Shown: piece after piece, positions 46,258-56,717 of the stretch | How positions within the stretch are numbered: the first letter of the stretch is position 1 | Layout of the letters: every line of letters starts with the position of its first letter | Source of the DNA: Seiridium cupressi | Taxonomy: Eukaryota > Ascomycota > Sordariomycetes > Amphisphaeriales > Sporocadaceae | Assembly (NCBI GenBank): GCA_036674765.1 | Contig: JARVKI010000026.1 | Coordinates: forward strand, 124,001 to 188,000 | Direction of reading: 5' to 3' | DNA length: 64,000 nucleotides | The notes under the pieces: model-generated | Database searches by the model: none | What the model saw: the letters and a program-made list of their open reading frames with translations, nothing else | Told to the model about the DNA's origin: nothing | Program-made: the position numbers and the translations under genes

Positions 46258-48334
46258 GCTTGGCGGGGAGGAAGCAGTGAGAGGTGGAGGAACAGGAAGT
46301 TCGATGAGTAGAAATGATTAGAAGTTCTTGAGATCGCTCTTGCCGTTCCATTGCCTCCCTGGAAGTGTTTTTCGCTCTAAATACGCCTCGCTCAGAATAG
46401 CTTGCATATTCTGGTGTTTAAACTTCAGATCCAACAGTCACCGAGGTGGTACGTTCATTAAGCAGATGCAGGAACAGATGAGGTGTGACAATTACAAATA
46501 AGCTATTCCATTTAGCATCTGCCAACTAGCAAATAGTGCTAGATTGCCGAAGATCCGTACATTTAGTGAAGCATGTCCACTGTTCTGCAACCACAACGTC
46601 AAGGGCCGTGGCGCCGGGCCAGTGTGGTTAGGTGAGACAAGACATCGGCCTCGACCCTGGTAGCGGGTAACCTTAATAATGGCCCCGTACGGCACCCTAC
46701 ATAGCGTAGCAGATAGCCTTAACCACTGCCTCGGCAGAGTTTCGATCGGTCTCCCTCTCGACCTTGGCTTAGCTGCGGGTAGTCGGGCAGCCCGTCGTCC
46801 TGTGCGATTCTCTCAAGGACTTGCTACCATGATTGACCATCCATGGCAGTTGATTTCCATCGTTATTTGCTACCGTCACGGTGGTACTCATTCATCCTCG
46901 CTGGCTGGGGACGCTATCAATATCTCCGCGTTTAGTTTAGCGTGTTTGCCCTTTTCTGTTTCTTGAGGACTGGGAATAAGATAGGTCGCTCAACTGTGCT
47001 GCTTCAGAAGCGATGAGACACGAGTCCGCGCCTCAAGTGCCACGACTATTCTCGTGCCCAACTGTGGCCTCGTTACGGGACCGAAATCGGCTCCGTAGGT
47101 GTTGAGTGTGTTTACCGGTGATTACCACCTCGATTGTCTTATGCCTCGATCATTATCAGGGAAGGCCGTCCGCTGTTATGTAATAGCCTCTAATCGGTTG
47201 TCTCACTTACTGGTGAGACTCATGACACAAATGTCAAAAGAGCAAAGCTTGAAATACATTCATTGCTGTGCCGTGTAGCCGCGCATTCCAAAATACTCTG
47301 GAGGCCACGTCTTGTGGCGTTTACATATTCAGGGATGAAAGTAGTCTGTCAATTTGAGAAAGTGATGACGAACAAGGTTCTGCATCTTGGTCATTCGTCA
47401 ACAAGACGAAGCTAACAGATCTGGCAGATAGTGTTCGTATTTTTGTATGTGACAGTGAGACGATAGCGGTCTAGTAATGTAACAAGCATAGACGACGTCA
47501 AGGGCATCTCCACTGGTAACGCGTTGGGACCAATTTGAAGTGTGCGTTCTCAGCTCTCTGGAAACAGTCAATCCATGTCGACGTCAATTTGATCGATTTC
47601 GAGGACAACTTTACCAGACTACCCAGGTTGCATGCAAAGTGAGCGGCTAGCCGAAGGACTTGCTGCTACTAAGTGTAAGAAGCAAGCCGGCCAAACCCAG
47701 CGGCTCCATGACCCGTTCTCCCTATTGCTCATAGCCTGGAAAACCTGGGTTCGATTTTGACACTACCTATCGTGTCTCTCACACCATTGGTGCGGGAGCT
47801 TGGGACGACCGCTTTCACTGGCTACCCGGTAGTCACTTCCCCAAGCCCCAATGCACTAGGAGCGGGCCCAGGCTTGGGAGAGTGAGTTACTAGACTGCCG
47901 CTATGCACTCGACATTACGTTAGGACCACCCACATCATAGATCAAGAAGGACCCGGGAGTACGGCTCGCAATATGACTCGCTATCTGATGTCTTACCACA
48001 AGGCACGGTGAGATAAGCACAGTGACTACATGTACATGTAGTGAGAAACCGGCGAGGTCCGCACTTTATCATCCTGCGCGTTGGGGCCGACGCTTGATCG
48101 TTGGCGGCGGACGGGGAAGCCCCTAGCGTCTACTAGTCTGCCATGTTGGATGCGTGCCTGGGCGGTTCCTGGCCACGTACCACGGCTCTTGATTGTACTT
48201 ATTACTGCTGCGCCGGGCCACAATCGAACCCTCATCCCAACTTCTTACTTGTTGACCACGAGCGATATCTATTACTGCAATATAATATTCTCTTGCATTC
48301 ATTTCACCACTCACCTCCGGGCGCTTTCGACGAC
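46258..48334. other. Intergenic region
   Basis: About 2.1 kb with only short, domainless frames. No repeat, transposon end or RNA gene recognised. Confidence 0.45.
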
Positions 48335-48564
48335 AATGTCGTCTTTTCTAGACGTTCGGGATATCAACAATACCGCAGCGGGCCATGGTTCATCGACCGA
48401 GGAGAAATACGAGGTTCCGCTGGTAGGGACTGTTCTCAGCATTGTTGTAGCCATTATCTCGCTCACCCTGTTGTCAGCATTTTTTGGTTGGTCGCTGCCG
48501 TCACTGAAGCTTACGAATGGCCCGACTAATAGACCGCAGCAATACGAGTTACGGCAGTTACGGC

Positions 48565-50082
48565 ATGGAACAGGCTACCTCTAGTCAGCTGGGGTATGTT
48601 CGACGGACTATTGCATCTTGGCAAATGACTAACGTCCGCGCAGTGATCCTGGCGATATACATTAATTCGTGGATCTTTGTCTCTGTCGCTACTATCCTAC
48701 GATGGGGTCCTGGGATTAACGAGATATGGGCAATGTGCTCCGCCGCTATCTTTCTATGTCTGAGCTGCTACTTTTCAACTAAAGTGAGTCCAGACGATGG
48801 AATATTTCAGCCAATATTGACATTCTAACCTGCTCCTTTAGATTGTATGTCCATCTCACATCTTGTCATGGACTTGATTTAACACTATCTAGTTAATCTA
48901 TTTCTTCCTGGTGGAAAAAGCTGTAAGTGCTCCTCGTTCTATCTTACAGTGCTTCATGTGAAACTAAGGCGACATAGTTTGTGGTATGGGGTGGACCGAA
49001 AAAGAGACTTGAATCAAAACTGTATATCTTCAATACCTTTGTTATACTTGGTACGTCCTTATTCTATCATCACAGGATACACTGAATCCTTATTGTCTGC
49101 TATTGCTGTGTCAATGAGAACTGTTATTCTTGGATAACCATCTAGATACGTCCTTCGAAAAGACCCATACCATTTTATCCTTTACGTATCAATAAGGATT
49201 AGGTTCACTGACCAATTGTAGCTGTATTCGGTGGTATAGGAATTTGTTTTTTCATCTTCCGAATTACTAAACTTCATAACGGCGAATGTATCATCGGAAT
49301 AAAACGCAGCGTCCTAGTCTCGTTACTTGTGTTCGATTCTGGTGTTAATGTGTGTAATGGGCCATCTTAACACCATATACTGAAGGATTCTCTGACATTG
49401 GTCTAGCTATACCTTACTGTGTTGTTTCTGATCCCGCTTCGAAACTCCTATTCTTTCAACATGGACAAGACGTCTGGAAACCCCAAACTTCGCGACTTGG
49501 TGATTCGAACATTCATTGGTGCAGTCACGTCCAGTGTCACCAGCCTATTGTATGTACTCCTATACTGTGCGCTAGCGGCTATTCGCTGACACTCTCAGAA
49601 ATATAGCAGTTATGTTGGTACTCAATGACGAGACTGGATGGGTATGCTTGATTAGCTGCAACTTGGATCGTGAGTACTTCCTCTACATTTGCGTCACGCT
49701 GAAGAGCGGATCTGACGGGCGATTTCTGTGAACAGTCTTGTTCGACGCCATCATCGTCCAGTACGCCACCTCTCGCGACAACAAAGGCACTCAGACCACC
49801 AGCCCCCAGAAAAGCCTATCGGTCTCAGTCGAGAAATCAATAGCCGTGTTCCGCAGCGAGAACCGAAGTGCCAACGAAGGAGGCTCGAAATGGGGCGCTA
49901 CTATAGACCTGGAGGAAGAAGAGATCGGCATGTCGAGGTTAGGGGCCGCACCCGCCGGGAGCTCCATGGCAATAGAAAGCTTCAGACCAGATTTCGCCTG
50001 CGACAGAAGCGCGGAATCGAAGGATGGATTGGAGCTTGGAAACAGAACGGACGTGGTAGTGACCGCGAAGAATCTTAGTTGA
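48565..50082 (+). CDS. Multi-exon fungal polytopic membrane protein (7-TM-like)
   Basis: Exons 48565-48783, 48842-48844, 48893-48922, 48978-49050, 49222-49349, 49407-49549, 49599-49669 and 49736-50082 give 337 aa with all phases consistent. Hydrophobic helices include AVILAIYINSWIFVSVATIL, WAMCSAAIFLCLSCYF, the ILIYFFLVEKA segment, LLVFDSGVNLYLTVLFLIPL, a TFIGAVTSSVTSLLNIAVML helix and CLISCNLDLLFDAIIV, followed by a polar tail of about 90 residues. The order matches an ascomycete membrane family I recognise by pattern (LIYLFLVEK, NVYLTxLFLIPLR) but cannot name. The 5' end is uncertain: an ATG at 48335 opens another frame with a membrane helix (VLSIVVAIISLTLLSAFFGW) that may be an earlier exon. 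The 3-nt exon is discussed under findings. Confidence 0.75.
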
Positions 50083-50499
50083 CGCTGGCCGTGTAAGATA
50101 GACGAGTGGAGAGGAAAGAAATCATTTTTATTGTAATGTGTGTGTATTCATCTATCCTAGCATACTACAGATAGGCCTCATTCTTGTCCTCAATCGCCGT
50201 ATGGGAAAACCCCTGAAGGAAATCATTGACCCTGTTCATATCGCATGATCTACTTCAGTTAGACGTGATTTTCGTGTACTTAGGAACGCCGTACGGCTTA
50301 TAATGGCTCATATTTGTCCATATTCGCCGTGAACGAATATATGGCCTCAGTATTTCTTTCAGACAAAGGCTAAGAGCCCAGCATAGTGACCCTCAAACTT
50401 GCTCGAGAGGAACCCCAACTTTCCCTCGCACAAACCATCGAGAGCAGATAGCATCTAGCGCTGATTCAACGCTGCTATCTGAGACATTCTAGTTGTCAA
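50083..50499. other. Intergenic region
   Basis: About 420 bp between the end of the membrane-protein gene and the decayed DUF1996 gene. Nothing recognised. Confidence 0.4.
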
Positions 50500-51243
50500 T
50501 AGCTGGACCACCTTTGGGCTGTATTGAATCTCGTGGCCTCCGGGAAGAGTTGTGAGCTAACCATCAATGTCCTCGCCCACTACATCCTTCTGCTTGCACT
50601 GATTTATGACAGAGGTGGACTGGGTCTTGGCGCCCGCGCAGTTGACCACGCAAACCGTACCGAGGATCTTCTGCAGGGCACCGTCCTTCCAGCCAAACCT
50701 GTAATGGGCGTGGTTCGCGTAGCCGGTCGCGTCGCCGAACGACCACACGAACGGCTAGCTATCGTCCTCGGGCCAGTCTACCTTGTTGTTGAACTTCGAT
50801 GTATCCCAGACGACCTCGAAGAATATCTGAGCGGTACGGATGAGGTGCATTGCCGGGCACGGACCGCCGCTCTCGAATGTCTCACTTCAGGATAGACCAT
50901 GTGCGCCATATTGTCTGGCGAGTCGAGGTTCACGCCGTCCCAGCATGTCGGGAACCGCGCGTTGACCCTGACACCGGCGGAGCAGGGGCGCGTTGGGAAG
51001 GTGAGAGTCTCCGGTGTACGTGTGGCGTCGCTGTCCATCCATGTGTAGGTCAGCTGCCGGAAGCGGAGGAATTCTTCCGTGGTGCGAGCGTTGACGTCGC
51101 CGATGAATATGCGGAAGCCCTGCTAATGTTAGCCCAAGTGTGCTTTCTCGCTTCTTGAATATCCGCTGACTTACGGGCTGGAACGCCTTGACTTTGGACT
51201 TCTGCGTCGTGTCATAGAGTGCGTCTTGCATGTAACACAACAT
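50500..51243 (-). pseudogene. Decayed, 5'-truncated DUF1996 protein gene
   Basis: Minus-strand similarity to DUF1996 secreted fungal proteins, split over frames: KAFQP then, after an intron ending near 51128, FRIFIGDVNARTTEEFLRFR, TYTWMDSDATRTPETLTFP, FPTCWDGVNLDSPDNMAHMV, then in another frame SGGPCPAMHLIRTAQIFFEV and PFVWSFGDATGYANHAHYRF. Lesions: one missing base at about 50895 shifts the frame, a TAG at 50757-50755 interrupts the conserved segment before PFVWSFGDATG, and a second TAG at 50559-50557 sits where Trp is usual (GWLTxLPG), with LTTLPGGHE continuing beyond. The signal peptide and the N-terminal His-rich segment of the family are absent. The similarity is strong, so the loss looks recent. 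Confidence 0.87.
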
Positions 51244-51768
51244 TGTCTCTGGACGTATACCAATACCTTCTTACATCCTTCCGATGTAGTGCTTTGGACA
51301 TCAATTGATCATTAGGTACGGTCCCAGTGCCGGTAGGGGTACAAAACAAACTCGTGGGCGTTACTGCATGGGTAGGGGAGCATTCCAACCGTCCTGCCCG
51401 CCATCCCGATCTATGCGAGACCGTTCGAGGAGATCTGGCAAAAGAGTGGAGATATGTCTTTTGGCTTGGATATGGCGAAAGGCATTGAGTATAAACATTC
51501 GCGACCAACCCGCCATACTAGTCAATAAGTTTCTCTCTTATCAAAACGCCTGGGCTGCTAAGTTCCGTGTTTCCTGGGGTCAAACCACGAATACGACTGG
51601 ACATTCTATCGTGAAACAGGCGCATAAGCAAGAGAAACCTTAGTTCGCAGTCTTATCACCGGAAGTTGGGAATTAAGTCCATCGACTATCATCCGATCGC
51701 CCATCTCAATAGAGGAAAGTCAACCCCGTTTTGAAATTCAAACCCATCAAGGATAGCGAGGTATTCAT
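51244..51768. other. Intergenic region
   Basis: About 520 bp. A weak trace of the DUF1996 N-terminal region may remain on the minus strand (PTSLFCTPTGTGTV near 51340), too faint to call. No other gene. Confidence 0.35.
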
Positions 51769-53649
51769 CTAGGGTTGCCAGTCAGCCAGCAGTCTATCCA
51801 CGGGACTGGCTTGATCTGATTTGATACATGCAGCCTTGAAATGTAATAGGTACTTACTCGCGACTTCCCATACCTTGCTCATCTTCCGCAGCGCTTCTAC
51901 GATCTCCTATAGGACCCAACAAGTCCTATTTTCCACTCTTGCGGTAGTACCACAGGGAGTTGAAAGCAGCTTGTAGATACATTGCGCCACCAATGGGCAC
52001 ATGACCCTTGCACTTCCGTTTTCAAACACCAATGTCCCTTGCCGGGCGAGGATGGCGACCTCTCTCCAGCATCGAAGAATTCCAGCTAAAGCAATGATCT
52101 GCATCTCGAGCTGTTCCGGCGTTTCTATCCCGTGATTGTGCTCGTCTCCGCTCTCGGCACATGAATGGTGACTATATAGAGACAAGCTTACGCTGTGGCA
52201 TATTGCTACGGCTGGGAAGAAGGTAAGGCCCCGGTTCCAGCAAAGCCAAACTCGTGGTTCAGAGGGAGAGTTAAAGACGAGACGAGGTGGTGGGAACTCA
52301 TGGCCTCGCGGTACCATTCATTCATATTGGTTGGCTTGGTGGCCGGGCTGATGTGCTGGAGAATGTGGGGAAGTAGGTGCGTTGCTTGACATGTGCGAGC
52401 AAAAGGAGGTGCGAACTAGCGCTCACTGCAAGGGGAAGACGAAACGGATGGCTCCTAAATGAGCTCTGTCCAACCCAGCCCAAAGAAACATGTACATCTC
52501 CGTCGATCGGAACGAGTAAAGACATACCCCAGAGTCCCATCTAGTTTCGTCCATGGAAGTAGGTCATCGGGCCTCGCGTCTGGAGAAGCAAACGAACGCC
52601 CATCGATACCGATATTTACACATCTATTACGTTTCATTAGCTCCAGGGTGGCTTCCAGACGAACGTTAATCCCTCCACCTTCTAGTATCGCACAGCTTCA
52701 CCAGGCTCGGCGACACCCCTCGACTTCGATCCAAAGCCCTTGTTACATAGCATTAGCTTTTCATCAACGTATGCTTATTACAGGAACTTACAGGTGGAAC
52801 TGAACATTCAAGCAACGCCGTTTCGTTCATGGATGCTTAAAGCTTGTCCTAATCTGGCGCAGCTCCCGATCGTCATATAAGCCGCAGGGAAAATGGCCTG
52901 GCCAAGCTCATACATCCCAACGAGCAGCAGATCTTGAAGCACCCTTAGAGATAGAGTACCGCGTGCTTCAAGATAACTTGGAACTGCTTGGTTGTGCTGT
53001 ATCGATAACTGAGGGAGTACTCCGTCTTGCCCCGATCATTAGAGCCTGAGGTAATCAACTACATAGCAGTCATCATGAAGATCGTATCCGGCTGGTCTCT
53101 AGGAATCCCGCTGGAAAGAGCCACCATCAATCGCCTCTTGGATACTGAGTTATATCAGACGAAGTATGGCCGAAAGAATATGGGCAAGACCTCATACTGC
53201 ACGGGAGATGCGAATAAAAGTCGTCAAAGACTCAATTGCTTGAAGGTGCTGAGTTTCATCTTCGACCAGAGAGAGCACTTCATCCGGTAAGACAGCTCGT
53301 GGAACACTGAATGTCTGCTTCCGCTGTTCAAACATGTATGAGTCCAGGAAGAATAAATTCATCTGATGGGAACGGGGATCTGGGGTGGGTACGTACCTTA
53401 GGTTATTACACGACAAATCCAAGAGTACTCTCTACGTATACCGGAGCTGATGGCAACATTCTTTACACTTCGAGGTTGAGCAGCTTCAACATGAGGTTCA
53501 GCATACTCGCAGAGTCTACAATTACGCTGGCATAGATCGCATATCGGTAGGTCGTGCGAGCACTTCCATTTCTTTGCACGGCAAGCGAAGCATGAATTCC
53601 GGGCCGGTGAGACAGGTTGTCTTCTTAGTGGAGTAGCGACGTCCGCCAT
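51769..53649 (-). pseudogene. Decayed Zn(II)2Cys6 transcription factor gene
   Basis: From the ATG at 53649 the minus strand encodes a complete zinc cluster (CFACRAKKWKCSH, then ICDLCQRNCRLC; spacing C-2-C-6-C-6-C-2-C-6-C). The remaining family landmarks then follow in the right order but in changing frames: NLFFLDSYMFEQRKQTF (53360-53310), DQPDTIFMMTAM followed by a stop, LLLVGMYELGQAIFPAAYM (about 52900), VNIGIDGRSFASPDARPDDL (about 52600), ETPEQLEMQIIALAGIL (about 52110), LVFENGSARVMCPLVAQCIY and finally EALRKMSKVWEVASKYLL with a stop at 51769. Introns cannot explain all the breaks: several frame changes and in-frame stops fall inside conserved blocks. The DNA-binding end is intact while the middle-homology region is broken. 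A truncated product is possible. Confidence 0.85.
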
Positions 53650-54270
53650 GGTGCTGCTTGGTGGATTACTTGTTGTTGGGAACTTGGCAAGGTAGACCTT
53701 CAGAGCGGAGGTTTTATGTCTGGGCTCAGGGCTCATTAAAAATGGTGTCATTTGCAGCTGTTGATGCTCTGTGTCGGGGTCACCGAATAAAACATGCATG
53801 CTGAGCGAAGGGCTCGGCGATTTTCATAGCCCCAGAGCCCAAAGAACGGTTAGCGACAACGCCGTTGGAGAGCATGCTGATAATTGCATATCGCCAAGGA
53901 TGTATTCGTCCATCAGGGCTCGAATGCTTTCCTCGAGCACGGTTCCAGAGAGAAGAAAGGCATAAACTAAAGATCGAATATTTACTCAACAAAGTTCTGA
54001 TGTGATATCGGCGACCTTTTTTTGACTTGCGATGCCCCGTCTGGTAACTTCTGTTACAATTGATCTTCATGCGACCAAACCCGGCCCGATTCTACAATTA
54101 GCAATTTATCGATACAGTACATGGTACTTAGCCACATAGCTTACGCAATATTTTACGTGTAAAAGAGCCCGCAAAGAGTTCCACAAGTACCGCGTCGAGT
54201 CAATGCCAAGCCGCCTGTCCGCTGCTTATGCCCATCGAATGAATTTTCATCTATTACACTACGAGGTGGC

Positions 54271-54325
54271 AACTTATGTCAGCTGCAAGTTCAAGAATAC
54301 AACTTATGTCGGCTGCAAGTTCGAG
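54271..54325. repeat. 25-bp direct repeat, period 30, two copies
   Basis: Copies at 54271-54295 and 54301-54325 differ at two positions; both read AACTTATGTC, then GCTGCAAGTTC with one change on each side. Located about 220 bp upstream of the SDR ATG, so it could be a duplicated regulatory site. Confidence 0.9.
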
Positions 54326-54416
54326 AAAATGCAGGTTACGGAGCCATGGACCTTATTGCCGGGCTTCAAGCGTGCCAGGGTTTGCGTAAGGCTGGTCTGA
54401 CTGATGTCGACATGAG

Positions 54417-54425
54417 TATATAAAG
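54417..54425 (+). promoter_or_regulatory. TATA box of the SDR gene
   Basis: TATATAAAG about 117 bp upstream of the ATG at 54542, with a C/A-rich leader between. The position and sequence fit a core promoter of a regulated gene. Confidence 0.55.
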
Positions 54426-54541
54426 CTAGAGCTGATCACCGAGACTGACTTGCCCCATCATGCTCCTCCCACATCAGTTTTCAGTCTCCAAACGACGCAT
54501 TTTTGCATAGCGCAACACTTTTGATACCTCTGAGTCGTCCG

Positions 54542-55742
54542 ATGCCTTCATCAAACTTCTCAGCAGATTCGCTACCCGACTTGAAAGGCCGGGTCTATCT
54601 TGTAACAGGAGGTAACTCGGGATGGCGAGTCAAGCACCACGAAGTAGACTTGTATATCAACTAACATATGTTTAGCGGTGAAGCTACTGTCATAGGTTTA
54701 GCTAGACATGGTGCGAAAGTATACATGGCAGCCAGGTCAAAAGGCAAGGCGACAGCCTCTATAGACGGGATTCGACAGTGTTTACCTCAGGCCGATATAC
54801 ACTTCCTGGAGTTGGATCTGGGTAGCTTCTCCAGTGTTGTTTCCGCTGCGGCCAAAATTCGCCGGTAACTACTCTGAAAATGAGGTTGTTTATACGTTGG
54901 TTGACTCTTTACAGTACTGAACAGGCTTTGCATGGTCTGGTCAACAACGCAGGGATCATGGGCACTCCTTTCGCTAGGACGAACGACGGCTTCGAAGAGC
55001 AATGGCAGGTATGAAACTTCATCTGTTGCAATGGAAATATTGGCTGACTAGGAAAAGACGAACTACTTATCCCATTGGCTCCTGACTAACCATCTACTCC
55101 CACTTCTGCTCAAAACAGCGAGAGCGAGTGCGCCGGGAGATGTCAGAATAGCCAATCTGTCCTCTAGTGGACACCAGCTCTTTGCGCCCAAAACCGGTAT
55201 CGTGTTTGATGATCTCGACCTGGAATCGGAGAATGGCATGACTCGATATGGCCAATCGAAGCTTGGTAACGTCCTCCACGCGAAGTCTCTCAATACCAGA
55301 TACGGTCCCAAGGGCGCTAATCCTCAGGCTGGGGAGGTCTGGGTGACTTCTATACACCCTGGGTATATCATGACGTGAGTGACCCTACTTATATACTCAA
55401 ATGTACTGTGCTGACATTCTCATGCGACTCAGTAATCTCAACAACAAGGCCACTGCGATGTCACCGTTCGGGAGCACTGTGGCTCTCAAGGCGTTCAACA
55501 AAGTGCTGCTCTGGGTCGGAGCCCTCACTGATGACCAGTCCAAGGGAGCACTATCGTCTCTGTACGCCATTGCGAGCCCTGAATTTGACCGAGAGAACTC
55601 GGCAGCGTACCTCGTGCCGTACGCCAAGATAGGTACACCCAGTGCATTGGCTCGCGATACAGAGCTTGCCGATAGATTGTGGACGTGGACCGAGGAGGAG
55701 ATGCGAAAGAGAGGGCTCTTGTTTCAGGAGCAGGATGCATGA
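54542..55742 (+). CDS. Short-chain dehydrogenase/reductase (retinol dehydrogenase-like)
   Basis: Five exons, 54542-54624, 54676-54864, 54915-55008, 55058-55374 and 55433-55742, give 330 aa; every phase closes. The first intron begins GC (G|GCGAGT) and has a perfect CTAAC branch site; it joins VTGGNSG to CGEATVIGLARHGAKVYMA, giving the classical cofactor motif TGGNSGxG. Other signatures: DLGSFSSV, LVNNAGIM, the catalytic Ser in NLSSSG and Tyr-x3-Lys in YGQSKL, then SIHPGYI. Family members oxidise or reduce hydroxyl/keto groups on lipids or metabolites with NADP(H). The long C-terminal tail is typical of fungal WWOX/RDH-like enzymes. It is divergent from the decayed Zn2Cys6 gene, which may once have been its regulator. 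Confidence 0.92.
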
Positions 55743-56717
55743 TTTCATTCGTAGAGCACTGTACCACTACTTTCTTTTGTAAGAGCATCAGCTTTCCACA
55801 GTTCGTTCCACAGATTAATGCTACCAGATGCAGCGTCCACGTGTATCACCAGATGAATAAATTCTTTGGCTGAATCATCTCTTTACTTCATACCACACTG
55901 GTATGGAGGCACCATGACCTTTAGCATTGACATCGAGAGGGTTATTTCCATCCTTTTACTTCGCTTTTTGGTTGGGAAAAGGCCAAAAATTGCTCATCAC
56001 ATCGGGATGGCAATGTCATTAAGCTACCTGCACTCGAGGGAGAGTCCAGGAAGCTTGTAGCAAACTCGATGACGAACGCAGTCGTAGTTGGGAAGGCAGG
56101 CATGCTTCTCGGCGATATATTATTCTTGATATTCAGTATGTAGAAGCTAATTAAGTACTTAAATATCGCCCTATATGGCACGAATGGCTTCCTGGATGGT
56201 CTATCGATTTCATTAGTGGAGTTCCTGTCGTCTCTGACTTTCAGGGTATGAAGGTACATGTAGGTGCGAAGGACTAAACGACGAACAAGCCGCGACCGGT
56301 TGCCTAGGCATTATCTACGGTGCAGAGAGGCCCCGAACAGGTCTAAAGATCAGTTGGACTCGAACCAAGCTTGACGTTTCTTCACCGCAACACAACACAA
56401 TACAACAGCCCATCACCATCACAATTTGAGCCAATGCACCAGCTCTCCGAAACTGGTAGTGTCTCTCTTTGCGTTGCGTAGTATTACCTACGAGCAGCAC
56501 CTATCAAGGAAAATTTTCTTCCTGACTTTGAAAAGGTATGCTGAACTCTCCGTTTCCCGTCGCCACTTCCTGCCGTCTGGGTGCTCGCGCCCTTACATAG
56601 CACCCGGCTCCATCGATCCTCGCCTTGTTCACGGGAACTCTAGCATGTAATAAGACAGAAATCATCACGACTTTCAACCCGACAGCGAATATTTACTAAC
56701 TGGAAATCTTAGCAGAC
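55743..56717. other. Intergenic region
   Basis: About 970 bp, no gene recognised. GGTTCGAGTCC on the minus strand near 56350-56360 looks like a tRNA T-loop, but no acceptor or anticodon arm can be built around it. Confidence 0.4.

Larger units (their letters stand above)
53650..54541. other. Intergenic region and SDR promoter
   Basis: About 890 bp between the decayed regulator and the SDR gene, whose starts diverge. It contains a direct repeat at 54271-54325 and a TATA-like box at 54417-54425. An unlabelled coding-like frame on the minus strand near 53960-53820 has no match I can name. Confidence 0.45.

Noticed and set aside
56341..56365. GGTTCGAGTCC on the minus strand resembling a tRNA T-arm
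   Set aside because: No D-arm, anticodon stem or acceptor stem could be paired around it.
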